DNA of 64,000 nt from contig NZ_JH376428.1 of NCBI RefSeq assembly GCF_000233455.1, positions 62,001-126,000 of the forward strand, given 5' to 3'. Origin of the DNA: [Clostridium] citroniae WAL-17108. GTDB lineage: Bacteria; Bacillota; Clostridia; Lachnospirales; Lachnospiraceae. The notes under the pieces were generated by a model. The model made no database searches and had not been told where the DNA came from. It saw nothing but the letters and a program-made list of their open reading frames with translations. Within the stretch, counting starts at the first letter, position 1. Every line of letters begins with the position of its first letter. Of the stretch, positions 27,836 to 36,846 are shown piece after piece. The translations under genes were made by a program, and so were the position numbers.

Positions 27836-28939
27836 TTACTGCTTTGCATCATCATCTTTTATAAGCTTTACGGAATCCCGCCCAATCACATCCGGGTCAA
27901 AGCGATAGTTCCCGTCAAAACATGGATTCTCGATCATCTTCACAATATTCTCAGCCGCTTTCCGCCCCAGCTCCTCCATGGGATAGGGCAGGGATGTGAT
28001 TGGCACCTCCGCCAGGGTGGAAAGCTCCGAATTGTCAATACCCACCAGGGAAAGCTGGTCCGGAATGGAGATTCCCCGTTTTTCACAGATGCCGGACAGA
28101 ATATAGGCCACCTCATCATTATAACACACAACAGCCGTACAGTCCCCGATGCGGCGGAAGAGATAGTCTGACCAATACTCCATCTCCACCATATCCTCGG
28201 AATCGATCCACACCACATTCCTGTCCTTGGCCCTTAAACCAGCCTCCTCCATTCCCTGCATAAACCCCTTGTAGCGCAGAGGCCCCTGTCCGTCATCGCA
28301 TTTAAAGATACCGCCGATCTTCCTATGTCCGGCCTTTACCAGGTACTCCACAGCCTTTCTGCCCACACTCACATCATCCATTGCCACAAAGGGCAGGCCC
28401 AGCTCCGGATACGTGCAGTTAAAGAACAAAACCGGTATATGCCTATTCATCAGTTCCCTGTAGCAGCGCAGGTTGGGATTAGGCAGAGCGCTTTTGGCCG
28501 GCTCCACGATCAGGCCGTCTATCATATCCTTGTCGATCAGGTTGCTCAGTATCTCCTGCTCCCTGCCGGTCCGGTTGCCTGTAAAGGCGATCTGGGTCGT
28601 ATATCCCTTCTGTGACAGCACGCTTTCTATCTCCCTGAGTACGGTGGGAAATACATAGCTGTCCACATAGGTGCTGATCACGGCAATGTTCATATACCGC
28701 TCCTGGCGCCCCAGCCTGCCCTCTCCGCCCACATAGGTCCCGCTTCCCCTGACCCTGGTCACCAGTTTCTGCTGTTCCAGCAGGTCGATGGCATGGCGGA
28801 TCGTCTGGCGGCTCAGCTGAAACCGCTGGCTGAGTTCATTCTCCGAGGGAAGCCTGGCCCCCAGCTTCAGACTCCCATTGCTCATACTGTCCACAATCCA
28901 GTTATAGACCACCCGATATTTTGGTTCCTGTAATCCCAT
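27836..28939 (-). CDS. araR: AraR-type arabinose repressor (GntR HTH + LacI-like sensor)
   Basis: About 367 residues from the ATG at 28939, preceded by CAGGGG. The longer frame from a TTG at 28975 would run through the operator and is rejected. The N-terminal 70 residues are a GntR winged helix (PSENELSQRFQLSRQTIRHAIDLLEQQKLVTRVRGSGTYV); the rest is a LacI/periplasmic-binding-type domain (MNIAVISTYVDSYVFPTVLREIESVL ... VCYNDEVAYIL ... LVGIDNSELSTL). This chimera is the AraR layout of Bacillus subtilis, where L-arabinose releases the protein from DNA. It heads the operon with araA, araB and araD, and two AraR boxes lie in the 5' region, so it should repress itself and the operon. Confidence 0.94.
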   Translation of the reverse strand: MGLQEPKYRVVYNWIVDSMSNGSLKLGARLPSENELSQRFQLSRQTIRHAIDLLEQQKLVTRVRGSGTYVGGEGRLGRQERYMNIAVISTYVDSYVFPTVLREIESVLSQKGYTTQIAFTGNRTGREQEILSNLIDKDMIDGLIVEPAKSALPNPNLRCYRELMNRHIPVLFFNCTYPELGLPFVAMDDVSVGRKAVEYLVKAGHRKIGGIFKCDDGQGPLRYKGFMQGMEEAGLRAKDRNVVWIDSEDMVEMEYWSDYLFRRIGDCTAVVCYNDEVAYILSGICEKRGISIPDQLSLVGIDNSELSTLAEVPITSLPYPMEELGRKAAENIVKMIENPCFDGNYRFDPDVIGRDSVKLIKDDDAKQ

Positions 28940-28964
28940 AAGCAGCCCCTGTTCCTCATTTTTA

Positions 28965-28974
28965 TGTACGTACA
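28965..28974. promoter_or_regulatory. AraR box, proximal
   Basis: Palindromic core TGTACGTACA with flanks giving GTTGTACGTACAT on the minus strand. It matches the AraR operator known from B. subtilis (ATTTGTACGTACAAAT). It lies in the araR leader, about 160 bases downstream of the -10 and 25 bases before the start codon. Confidence 0.85.
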
Positions 28975-29132
28975 ACTTACCCGGTAATCATGCAGCCAAG
29001 TTTCGGTGCACGGGGCAGCCTATCACAGGTCTTTTTCGCAAAACGCATGCATCCATCTGCGGTTTTGATCATAATATCTGCCCATATCCCTGGATTTTTC
29101 GTTTATTTAACCAATCAATCCTCTTTATTCCT

Positions 29133-29161
29133 ACTATACATTTTTCCGATATAGATGTCAA
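29133..29161 (-). promoter_or_regulatory. Promoter of the araR-araABD operon
   Basis: On the minus strand TTGACA (29161-29156), 17-base spacer, TATAGT (29138-29133): a near-consensus sigma-A promoter. It lies between the two AraR boxes, so looping of AraR between them would enclose it. The resulting leader is about 185 bases long. The 405 bases from 28940 to 29344 contain this promoter, both AraR boxes and the degV promoter, but no gene. Confidence 0.8.
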
Positions 29162-29195
29162 CAAGTATTGATAACTTTTTTGAATTCTAAAAATA

Positions 29196-29205
29196 TGTAC
29201 GTACA
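29196..29205. promoter_or_regulatory. AraR box, distal
   Basis: Second TGTACGTACA, with context ATATGTACGTACAACTTT. It lies 35 bases upstream of the -35 of the ara promoter and 231 bp from the proximal box centre to centre, about 22 helical turns. Confidence 0.85.
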
Positions 29206-29276
29206 ACTTTAGTGCGGAGATAAACAGAGACAGATATGGCTTTGAAATCATTTCTCAAACCTTTTTTGATTTTATA

Positions 29277-29305
29277 TTGACACAGATGTTATATTATGAG
29301 ATACT
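29277..29305 (+). promoter_or_regulatory. Probable promoter of degV
   Basis: TTGACA at 29277-29282, 17-base spacer, GATACT at 29300-29305 (four of six -10 positions). The gene starts at 29345. Confidence 0.55.
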
Positions 29306-29344
29306 TTAATATATAGTTTTGATTACTACATATGGAGGTATGAG

Positions 29345-30187
29345 ATGAAGACTGCTATTTTAATTGACTCAGGCTGCGATGTATCCGATGAACTGGCCCG
29401 AACATATCACATGAAGGTAATGCGCCTTCATATCATTTATCCTGAAAAAGATTATATTGACGGAACGGACATAACAGCTGAGACCGTTTACCAGCGTTTC
29501 CCCAGGGAGATCCCCATCACCTCCACCCCCAGTCCCCAGGATGTGAGGGAGATGCTGGACGAGATCAAATCAGAAGGTTACACCCATGTGCTGGCCTTCT
29601 GCATTTCCAGCGGTTTAAGCGGCACCTTTAATACGGTGGGATGTGCCCTGGAGGAGGACACGGACCTGACCTCTTTTGTGCTGGACACCAGAAGCATCTC
29701 CTTTGGAGCCGGCATACTGGCTGTGTGGGCCGCCATGCAGCTGGAGGAGGGAAGGACCTTTGATGAACTGAAAGAGATCCTTCCCGGAAAGGTAAAGGAT
29801 TCCAAGGTCTTCTATTACATGGACACCCTGACCTACCTGCGCAAGGGCGGCCGCATCGGCCTGGTCACCTCCGTGGTGGGCAGCATGCTGAACATTAAAC
29901 CCATTATCTCCTGCAACGGTGACGGCGTCTACTACACAGCAGCCAAGATACGGGGCGCAAAGCAGGGCCTTACCAGGCTTCTGGAAGAAGCAGGGAAATT
30001 CGCGGGCAACGGCCCATGTCTCACCGCTCTGCTTAACGGCCAGGGACAGGACGCCGCTGATGCGCTCCGCCCCAGACTGACCACCGGCATCCCCAATGGG
30101 ACACTGATCATGGAAAAGGCCATCACCGCATCCCTGGCCGTACATACCGGCCCCGGGCTTGTGGGGATCGGAGTTCTCCGCCTGTAA
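29345..30187 (+). CDS. DegV-family fatty-acid-binding protein
   Basis: 280 residues, the family length, with GGAGG six bases before the ATG. DegV proteins (also FakB) bind a fatty acid and, with FakA, feed its phosphorylation. Visible signs are ILIDSGCDVSDEL, the STPSPQDVREML motif with the conserved T-S-x-P-S, CISSGLSGTFNT, LDTRSISFGAG, YYMDTLTYLRKGGRIG and the C-terminal VHTGPGLVGIG with the conserved His. FakA is not in the window. It is a single-gene unit with its own promoter and a strong terminator. Confidence 0.94.
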   Translation: MKTAILIDSGCDVSDELARTYHMKVMRLHIIYPEKDYIDGTDITAETVYQRFPREIPITSTPSPQDVREMLDEIKSEGYTHVLAFCISSGLSGTFNTVGCALEEDTDLTSFVLDTRSISFGAGILAVWAAMQLEEGRTFDELKEILPGKVKDSKVFYYMDTLTYLRKGGRIGLVTSVVGSMLNIKPIISCNGDGVYYTAAKIRGAKQGLTRLLEEAGKFAGNGPCLTALLNGQGQDAADALRPRLTTGIPNGTLIMEKAITASLAVHTGPGLVGIGVLRL

Positions 30188-30213
30188 ATTCCAGTCTTTA
30201 TTTCCGTATTCAA

Positions 30214-30258
30214 AATCCCGGTACTGCATCACATCCCTTTCGATGCAGTACCGGGATT
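30214..30258. terminator. Strong intrinsic terminator between degV and the importer operon
   Basis: A perfect 17-bp stem, AATCCCGGTACTGCATC at 30214-30230 and its complement at 30242-30258, with an 11-base loop. It lies between two convergent units (degV ending 30187, permease ending 30307) and can serve both strands. Confidence 0.88.
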
Positions 30259-30306
30259 CTTGCTTGTGTCCATAACTCTCTGTACATGATCCGCTGCCGC
30301 GTAATT

Positions 30307-31332
30307 CTACTTATTCTTTCTCTTAAATGCCGCGATCAGGCTCTGCAGTACAATAAAGAAACAAAGCAGCGCCGCAATGGTGATCCTGGTCCACCAGGAG
30401 GACAAGGTTCCCTGGAAGGTGATAAATGATTCAATGGTTCCTTTGATCAGCACGCCGAACAGGCTGCCGATCACATTTCCCACACCGCCGGTGAGCAGGG
30501 TGCCGCCGATGACGGATGAGGCAATGGCGTCCATCTCAAAGCCCTTGGCCTGCTCCACAAAGCCGGAACAGGTATTCATACAGAACAGAAGTCCTCCAAG
30601 TCCTGCCAAAAAACCATCCAGCACATAGGCCTGGAGTTTTATCTTCCTTACATTCAAACCTAAAAGCAGGGCAGACTGCTCATTTCCGCCGATGGCGTAG
30701 ATGGAACGTCCGAATTTGGTATACTTTAAAAGGATAAAGATAAGCACCAGCATCACCAGGGCAATGATCACACTTGGGTAGATATAGGGATAGATCATGA
30801 TCCCCTTCTTGTTCAAATAACCGCCAAAGGGAAGATACATCTTAAAGGTTGCCATGGACTTAAAGGTCTCATTATTAATGCTGATCATTTCCTGGCTGAT
30901 GATGGAGGTCATGCCCCTTGCAAAGAACATGCCTGCCAGTGTGACGATAAAGGGCTGTATCTTCAGATACGCCACCAGGAAGCCCTGCACCAGGCCAAAG
31001 ACGCAGCCGGTGAGCAGGACAATGATGATGGCGGGGACAGCGCCGATCCCCCCCTTTTCCATCATCCACGCCAGCATCATACACACCATGGCCACAACAG
31101 AGCCAACGGAAATGTCAATGCCGCCCGTGATCATGACAATGGTCATGCCCGTTGCCACCACGATCAATCCTGCATTGGAGATAAACAGGTTCAGGAAATT
31201 CTGCACCTTGGCAAACCCGCGGCCGCCAAACATGAGGATACCCACAATATACATGACAAAAAACAATACAATGGTCACTACCAGCAAAAAGGAGTTGCCG
31301 TCCAGTTTTTTCTTTGTGTTGCCGTTCTTCAT
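30307..31332 (-). CDS. Sugar ABC transporter permease (YjfF-like)
   Basis: 341 residues with about 8-10 hydrophobic segments. BPD_transp_2 (ribose/galactofuranose) type: the motifs TVGMTIVMITGGIDISVGSV-like (here ATGMTIVMITGGIDISVGSV), IIVLLTGCVFGLVQGFLVAYLKIQPFIVTLAG, ALLLGLNVRKIKLQAYVLDGFLAGLGG and SVIGGTLLTGGVGNVIGSLFG are characteristic. It is the last gene of the importer operon and abuts the other permease (TAATG). In E. coli the paired permeases YtfT and YjfF serve galactofuranose; here a pentofuranose or galactofuranose is plausible but not shown. Confidence 0.92.
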   Translation of the reverse strand: MKNGNTKKKLDGNSFLLVVTIVLFFVMYIVGILMFGGRGFAKVQNFLNLFISNAGLIVVATGMTIVMITGGIDISVGSVVAMVCMMLAWMMEKGGIGAVPAIIIVLLTGCVFGLVQGFLVAYLKIQPFIVTLAGMFFARGMTSIISQEMISINNETFKSMATFKMYLPFGGYLNKKGIMIYPYIYPSVIIALVMLVLIFILLKYTKFGRSIYAIGGNEQSALLLGLNVRKIKLQAYVLDGFLAGLGGLLFCMNTCSGFVEQAKGFEMDAIASSVIGGTLLTGGVGNVIGSLFGVLIKGTIESFITFQGTLSSWWTRITIAALLCFFIVLQSLIAAFKRKNK

Positions 31333-32387
31333 TATGCCGCTCCTCCTTCCACTGTCTTAGACGCATGCTTTGCCGTCAAACGCTTCTTAAACTTCTTAAG
31401 CTCCTCGGACTGCACTGCCACAATGATGATGACCACGATCGCCTTGTACACCGGAATCTGGTCCGAAGGCACGCTCATGGCATAGAGGGTGGTGGTCAGG
31501 GCCTGGATGGTGTAGGCGCCGATAACAGAGCCCAGCAATGAGAATTTTCCGCCTCCCAGGGAGTTTCCTCCCAAGGCCACGGCGGCGATGGCGTCCAGCT
31601 CCATGTTAAGTCCGATGTTGTTGGCATCCGCGGAGTAGATACGTGATGATGCCACCAGTCCGGCTATGCCTGCGCAAAGGCCGCAGAACGCATAAGCCAT
31701 CCAGATGATCTTTGTGGACTTAAGACCCACCAGGCGGGAAGCCCGTTCATTAATGCCCACGGCCTGCACGTACATTCCCATGGCCGTCTTTTTAAGGAGT
31801 ACATAGGTGAGGACCACCACCAGGACCGCCACAAAAATGGGGGTGGGAATGGGGATTCCCGGGATATTGGAGCCCAGCAGCTTATATCCGTCCACACGGA
31901 TATAGGTGATCTGTCCGTTGGTGACCAGCTGTGAGATTCCCCTTCCTGCCGTGAACAGGATCAGGGTGGCTACCATGGGCTGTATCTTCAGCTTCGCTAC
32001 CAGAAAGCCGTTAAAGCAGCCGCACAGGACAGCCACGGCCAGACCGGCCAGCACGGCCAGTATGTATGGATTGGCGTATTCATTGACCGAGACCTCTCCT
32101 CCGGCCAGCACATGGGTACATACGGAAGCCGCCACCGCCATGACAGCGCCCACGGAAATATCCGTTCCCGCCGAGGCAGACACCACCAGAGTCATGCCCA
32201 CGGCCAGCACCACCAGCTCGCTGGCACGGTTGATCACGTCAATGATGTACCCGTAAAGGACTCCGTTGGTAATGGATATCTTAAAAAATGTGGGGGTGGT
32301 TACAAGATTAATAAGCAGCACAATCAGCAGACAGGACAGGGGAAGAAAAAGCCTGTATCCTGTTACCTTCTTCACTTTCTCCATCAT
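31332..32387 (-). CDS. Sugar ABC transporter permease (YtfT-like)
   Basis: 351 residues, BPD_transp_2 family: VLAVGMTLVVSASAGTDISVGAVMAVA, LCGCFNGFLVAKLKIQPMVATLILFTAGRGI, RASRLVGLKSTKIIWMAYAFCGLCAG and AVALGGNSLGGGKFSLLGSVIGAY. The phrase SAGTDISVG differs from the partner permease and is typical of the YtfT side of the pair. It overlaps the ATPase gene by 4 bases (ATGA) and the other permease by one. It forms the heterodimeric channel with that partner. Confidence 0.92.
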   Translation of the reverse strand: MMEKVKKVTGYRLFLPLSCLLIVLLINLVTTPTFFKISITNGVLYGYIIDVINRASELVVLAVGMTLVVSASAGTDISVGAVMAVAASVCTHVLAGGEVSVNEYANPYILAVLAGLAVAVLCGCFNGFLVAKLKIQPMVATLILFTAGRGISQLVTNGQITYIRVDGYKLLGSNIPGIPIPTPIFVAVLVVVLTYVLLKKTAMGMYVQAVGINERASRLVGLKSTKIIWMAYAFCGLCAGIAGLVASSRIYSADANNIGLNMELDAIAAVALGGNSLGGGKFSLLGSVIGAYTIQALTTTLYAMSVPSDQIPVYKAIVVIIIVAVQSEELKKFKKRLTAKHASKTVEGGAA

Positions 32388-33898
32388 TCTTCCCCTCCTC
32401 CTGCAATTGCTTTCATTATGGAATCCTGGCTCAGCTCGCCCTCCGCCAGTTCCCCTACCTTTTCGCCGTCCCGCATGACCGCCATGCGGCTGCAGGTGCG
32501 CAGCATTTCCTCTATCTCCGATGAGATGAACACCACGCTCATTCCATCCTCAGCCAGCTTCAGCACCAGCTTTTGTATCTCTGTCTTTGTACCGATATCA
32601 ATACCTCTGGTAGGCTCATCCAGGATCAGGAAATCCGGCTGGGTGAGAAGCCATCTGCCCAGGATCACCTTCTGCTGGTTGCCTCCTGACAGCTGTTTAA
32701 TGGGGGTTTCCCTGTCAGCTGTCTTGATCTGGAGGATATCGATATACTGGTCCGTGAATTCTTCCTGTTCTTTTCTTGACATCAGCTTAAACATGCCTTT
32801 TTTTGCCTGGAGGGCAATGATGATGTTCTCACGCACGGACAGGTCCGCTATGATTCCCTCTTCCTTGCGGTTTTCCGGAAGATAGGCCATTCCGTGCATC
32901 ATAGCGTCAATGGGGGTTCCTGCCTTTAACTTCCGTCCCTTGACCGAGAGCTCACCGCTGTCCGGCTTATCCGCCCCGTAAATCGCCCTCACCAGCTCGG
33001 AACGTCCTGAACCCAGAAGTCCTGTAAGCCCGATCACCTCGCCCTTGTGGATGTCCAGGTTAAAGGGCTTGATGGTTCCCTTGTGGCCCAATCCCTTTGC
33101 GCTGATGACCACTTCCTCCTTAACCGTGGAAATGCCTTCCTTCTTAATGGCTGCCAGGTCGTCAAAGTCCTTGCCCATCATCTTTGCCACAAGCTGTACC
33201 CTTGGCAGGTCCTCAATCTTGTATTCCCCCACCAGGGTCCCGTTTCTCAGGACCGTAATCCTGTTGCATACCGCATATACCTGCTCCAGGAAATGGGTTA
33301 CAAAGATGATACCGATCCCCTTATCCCGCAGCTGTCGCATCAGCACAAACAGCTTTTCCACCTCGCCGTCATCCAGGGATGATGTGGGCTCATCCAGGAT
33401 CAGCACCTTGGCGGACATATCCACTGCACGTGCAATGGCTATCATCTGCTGGATGGCAATGGAATAGTTTTCCACTGCTGCCGACACATCAATATGGATA
33501 TCCAGACTTTCCAAAAGCGTCTGGGCATTCTTTCTCATAGTCTTCCAGTTAATGAGAGGCCCGACCTTTGGTTCACGCCCAATGTACAGGTTTTCTGCAA
33601 CTGACAGGTTGGGGCACAGGTTCACTTCCTGGTAAACCGTACTGATACCATTTTCCTGTGCTTCCTGGGGAGACCGGTTAATGATCATACCGGACGAACC
33701 ATCCATTTGGATCGTGCCGGTCTCAAACTCCTCCACGCCGGTAAGAACCTTGATAAGCGTTGACTTTCCGGCGCCATTTTCCCCCATAAGGGCGTGGATC
33801 TCGCCTTTCCTCAAGGTAAAGTCCACGTTCTCCAGGGCCTTTACTCCGGGGAAATTCTTATTGATTCCCCGCATTTCCAAAACAATGTTCTGCTCCAT
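32384..33898 (-). CDS. Sugar ABC transporter ATP-binding protein, two cassettes (YtfR-like)
   Basis: 504 residues. First cassette: Walker A LMGENGAGKSTLIKVL, a degenerate signature ENYSIAIQQMIAIARA and Walker B VLILDEPTSSLDDGEV. Second cassette: a degenerate Walker A GLTGLLGSGRSELVRAI, a good signature LSGGNQQKVILGRWL and Walker B LILDEPTRGIDIGTKTE. This asymmetric fused layout is standard for ribose/galactofuranose importers. It follows the binding protein after a hairpin that probably reduces its expression relative to it. Confidence 0.95.
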   Translation of the reverse strand: MEQNIVLEMRGINKNFPGVKALENVDFTLRKGEIHALMGENGAGKSTLIKVLTGVEEFETGTIQMDGSSGMIINRSPQEAQENGISTVYQEVNLCPNLSVAENLYIGREPKVGPLINWKTMRKNAQTLLESLDIHIDVSAAVENYSIAIQQMIAIARAVDMSAKVLILDEPTSSLDDGEVEKLFVLMRQLRDKGIGIIFVTHFLEQVYAVCNRITVLRNGTLVGEYKIEDLPRVQLVAKMMGKDFDDLAAIKKEGISTVKEEVVISAKGLGHKGTIKPFNLDIHKGEVIGLTGLLGSGRSELVRAIYGADKPDSGELSVKGRKLKAGTPIDAMMHGMAYLPENRKEEGIIADLSVRENIIIALQAKKGMFKLMSRKEQEEFTDQYIDILQIKTADRETPIKQLSGGNQQKVILGRWLLTQPDFLILDEPTRGIDIGTKTEIQKLVLKLAEDGMSVVFISSEIEEMLRTCSRMAVMRDGEKVGELAEGELSQDSIMKAIAGGGEE

Positions 33899-33971
33899 GG
33901 GATTTCCGCCTTTCTACCGTTTTTTGCCCAGGTTTACAGGGCTCCCTTCCTGTCATCCGCACTCCGGGCTT

Positions 33972-34004
33972 AAAAAGGGAGAGAGCCGTGCAACGACTCT
34001 CCCC
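33972..34004 (-). terminator. Hairpin with T-run after the binding protein gene (partial terminator)
   Basis: On the minus strand GGGAGAGTCG pairs with CGGCTCTCCC (one G-U) around a short loop and is followed by TTTTT. It lies 23 bases after the binding-protein stop and 75 before the ATPase start. Such a site usually lets some polymerase through, giving more binding protein than ATPase. Confidence 0.7.
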
Positions 34005-34026
34005 ACCGCCTTTCCTCTGATGACTA

Positions 34027-35121
34027 TTAATAAGCGCGCTCAGCCTTGATGGCTTCCAGATCCATGGATGTATCGAAGTAAGCCTCATCTACATACTGGA
34101 TTTTCTCTACAGTCTCGCCTTTTTCCAGCTTCTTGATGATCTCATCCACACGTGGTCCGTGAAGTGGGTTACACTCAAATGCTGCGTTTAAGTCGCCTGC
34201 GATCATTGCGTCAAATGCTGCCTTAACTGCGTCAAAGGAGAAGATGATGATGTCACCATCAGGTCCGCAGGTCTTGCCTGCTGCTTTGATCGCATCGATG
34301 GCGCCAAATGCCATGTTGTCGTTCTCAGCCACTACTACATCAATATCGTCATAGGACTTTAAGAAGGACTCCATCACTTCCTGACCCTTAGCCTGTGTAA
34401 ATTCACCGGTCTGCTTATCTAACATCTTCCAGTTGCTGTGCTCGGCAAGGATATTGGCAAAACCTTCTGTACGGCCAACCTGTGCAGATGCACCGATGGT
34501 TCCCTGAAGGGTTACAATGTTGATCTCCTCATCACCTCTGCCCTGATCCTCCAGGTACTTGGCCAGCCATGTGCCTGCGTCCTCGCCTTCCTTGATGAAG
34601 TTGCCTCCTACCCAGCACTCATATAAGCTCTCATCCACATCCATCATACGGTCGGACAGGATAACCGGGATTCCTGCTTCCTGTGCTTCCTGGAGCACTG
34701 CCTCCCATCCGGTCTCAACCACGGGTGCAACTACAATATAGTCTACATCCTGCTGAATGAAGCTTCTGATGGCCTTGATCTGATTCTCCTGTTTCTGCTG
34801 TGCATCATCAAAGATCAGTTTATATCCGTTTTCTTCCGTAAATGTGGACTTAAAGGACTCTGTGTTGGCAGTTCTCCAGTCAGACTCAGCGCCAACCTGT
34901 GCGTAACCAACCACGATCAGGTCATCAGATGACGCCGCATCAGCTGCAGGTGCTTCTGTGTCAGCTTCAGGAGCTGCCGTGGTGTCGGCTGCAGGGGCTG
35001 CCGTGGTTGCTGCGGGAGCTGCTGTGGTAACATCAGCTGGTTTGCTGGAACCTCCGCACCCTGAAAGCAGGGACGCTGCCATTGCTGCACCTAACATAAC
35101 ACTCAAAGTTTTCTTTCTCAT
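34027..35121 (-). CDS. Sugar-binding lipoprotein of the ABC importer (YtfQ-like)
   Basis: 364 residues. Lipobox MAASLLSGCGGSS (Cys 22) is followed by an Ala/Thr/Pro-rich linker to about residue 68. The type I periplasmic-binding domain aligns well with E. coli YtfQ from memory: VGYAQVGAESDWRTANTES, DDAQQKQENQIKAIRSFIQQ, DYIVVAPVVETGWEAVLQEA, LQGTIGASAQVGRTEGF and VVAENDNMAFGAIDAIK. YtfQ binds galactofuranose, so a furanose sugar is the best guess. AAGGAGG precedes the ATG. It has its own promoter behind the terminator of the two-component genes. Confidence 0.93.
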   Translation of the reverse strand: MRKKTLSVMLGAAMAASLLSGCGGSSKPADVTTAAPAATTAAPAADTTAAPEADTEAPAADAASSDDLIVVGYAQVGAESDWRTANTESFKSTFTEENGYKLIFDDAQQKQENQIKAIRSFIQQDVDYIVVAPVVETGWEAVLQEAQEAGIPVILSDRMMDVDESLYECWVGGNFIKEGEDAGTWLAKYLEDQGRGDEEINIVTLQGTIGASAQVGRTEGFANILAEHSNWKMLDKQTGEFTQAKGQEVMESFLKSYDDIDVVVAENDNMAFGAIDAIKAAGKTCGPDGDIIIFSFDAVKAAFDAMIAGDLNAAFECNPLHGPRVDEIIKKLEKGETVEKIQYVDEAYFDTSMDLEAIKAERAY

Positions 35122-35177
35122 AATACGTAAACCTCCTTGAATATGTATTTTATGATTTTTGATACCCCGTGATGATG

Positions 35178-35205
35178 GTTATATGATACCAGCTGTGAAT
35201 AACAA
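35178..35205 (-). promoter_or_regulatory. Candidate promoter of the importer operon
   Basis: On the minus strand TTGTTA (35205-35200), 16-base spacer, TATAAC (35183-35178), 57 bases before the binding-protein start. Both boxes deviate from consensus, consistent with activation by the AraC-type regulator encoded upstream. Confidence 0.5.
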
Positions 35206-35231
35206 AAACAACGGAATTTCTCCGTTGTTTT
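35205..35231. terminator. Terminator between kinase and importer genes
   Basis: A perfect 11-bp stem (AAAACAACGGA at 35205-35215, complement at 35221-35231) with a 5-base loop, T-rich on both sides. It separates the two-component transcript from the importer operon. Confidence 0.8.
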
Positions 35232-35304
35232 GTACACGATTTTTTGAATTTTCACAGTTTATTCACACTTTCGGGTGTTTTTTTACGAAAAAAGGTGGAA
35301 TTTT

Positions 35305-36846
35305 TCAAACTGCCTCATTTTCCATATCCAACGGGATGGTGACCACTGCCGTGGTGCCCTCCCCCTGGACGCTGTGAAACTCCAGGCTACACCGGCTGCC
35401 ATAATTCAGCCTCAGCCGTTCCGCCACATTAAAAAGCCCAAAACCGCCTTTGGAGGCAGAACCGCTTTTGGCATGGGACCTGTCCTCACCCCTGAGCTTG
35501 CGTTCCACTGCTTCCATCTCCTCCTTTGACATCCCTGCCCCGTCATCCCGGATCTCAAAAACCGCCATGTCATCCCTGGCATATCCGCGGACACAGATCC
35601 GTCCCCTTCCCCGTTTATTCTTGATGCCGTGGTAGAGGGCGTTCTCCACAAGTGGCTGAAGGGTGAGTTTGAGCATCCTGTACCCGTTGAGGGATTCATC
35701 CAGGGAGACTTCATAATCCATGATATCCTGGTAACGTACCTTCTGGATCTGAAGATAGCTCTCTATATGCCCCATCTCCTCCTTTATGGTGATAAAATCC
35801 CTCCCCCCGCTTAGGGTAGTCCTAAAAAACTCGGACAGGGAGGTTACCATGTCCACCACCTCCCGGTTCTGCCCGCCCTCGGCCAGCCACACAATGGTGT
35901 CCAGAGTATTATACAGGAAATGGGGGTTGATCTGCTCCTGGAGCAGCTGCAGTTCCATCACCCTGCGCTGGTTCTGCTCCTGCCGTATATCCTCGATCAA
36001 ACGGCCGATTTCCCCCTTCATATGGTCAAAACTGCCGGTGAGGATCGCCAGCTCATCCCCTGACTCGATCTTGGGTCCTGAGGTAAAGTCTCCCCTGGCC
36101 ACACGCTCCGTTTCATTGCACAATTTTTGGATGGGTTCGGTGACGCTCTTTGTGATCCTGCGGCTGAGGGTCAGGCCCAGGATCAGGATGATCCCCAGAA
36201 GGCTTAAGCTCACCACCATGGCCGTGCGCTCCTGGCTTTCCAGCTGGCGCTGGATCTCCTGCACATGGAGGGTCTCATAGTATATAAACTCCTGACTCTG
36301 TTCCGCAATGTCCTCGGTCAGCATGTACACGCCCATTTCCAGAAGCTGCATATTCTTGTCATAGCCCCCATAGGGAAGGTTGTCCTCTATCTCATCCACC
36401 CGATCCTCCAGCTGGTCCAGGCAGTGGATGATCCAGCTGATCCTGCGCCGGTTCCCGTCATCTGAGGTGCGCTTTAGCAGCTGCCTGTACACTTTTCTGG
36501 TGGAGTTGATCATCTCGTGGGGATTCTTGATCTGCTCCCACCCGTACGGCCTGTCCTCCTCGGGCATATCATGGATATCCTGATAGGTCATGGTGCCGAT
36601 GGCGATCCGGTACATGGTATAATCCATGTCCTCCCTGAAATACGCCATGGTATTGTTCACATCTGTTATATTCACAATGCTCTGGTTATAGGCATTACAG
36701 AACTTGACCACCGTGGCCATGAGATAGATGACCAGGACCGTCAGGGGGATGATGATGATAAAGGTCATGGTGTTCAGTCTTTTTTCCAGGGGAAGGCGGT
36801 CTAAGAACCGCTTTTCTTTCTCCCGGAGCCATCCTGGCGCCCTCAT
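35305..36846 (-). CDS. YesM-type sensor histidine kinase of the importer cluster
   Basis: 513 residues from the ATG at 36846, which overlaps the regulator stop (ATGA); the longer frame from 36888 is inside the regulator. Two membrane helices (MTFIIIIPLTVLVIYLMATVV and MVVSLSLLGIILILGLTLS) flank a helical extracellular domain of about 160 residues. HAMP follows (EPIQKLCNETERVARGDF), then QEQINPHFLYNTLDTIVWL and the ATPase motifs VENALYHGIKNK, RDDGAGMSKEE and GFGLFNVAERL. It should sense the sugar or the loaded binding protein and drive the importer operon. Confidence 0.93.
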   Translation of the reverse strand: MRAPGWLREKEKRFLDRLPLEKRLNTMTFIIIIPLTVLVIYLMATVVKFCNAYNQSIVNITDVNNTMAYFREDMDYTMYRIAIGTMTYQDIHDMPEEDRPYGWEQIKNPHEMINSTRKVYRQLLKRTSDDGNRRRISWIIHCLDQLEDRVDEIEDNLPYGGYDKNMQLLEMGVYMLTEDIAEQSQEFIYYETLHVQEIQRQLESQERTAMVVSLSLLGIILILGLTLSRRITKSVTEPIQKLCNETERVARGDFTSGPKIESGDELAILTGSFDHMKGEIGRLIEDIRQEQNQRRVMELQLLQEQINPHFLYNTLDTIVWLAEGGQNREVVDMVTSLSEFFRTTLSGGRDFITIKEEMGHIESYLQIQKVRYQDIMDYEVSLDESLNGYRMLKLTLQPLVENALYHGIKNKRGRGRICVRGYARDDMAVFEIRDDGAGMSKEEMEAVERKLRGEDRSHAKSGSASKGGFGLFNVAERLRLNYGSRCSLEFHSVQGEGTTAVVTIPLDMENEAV

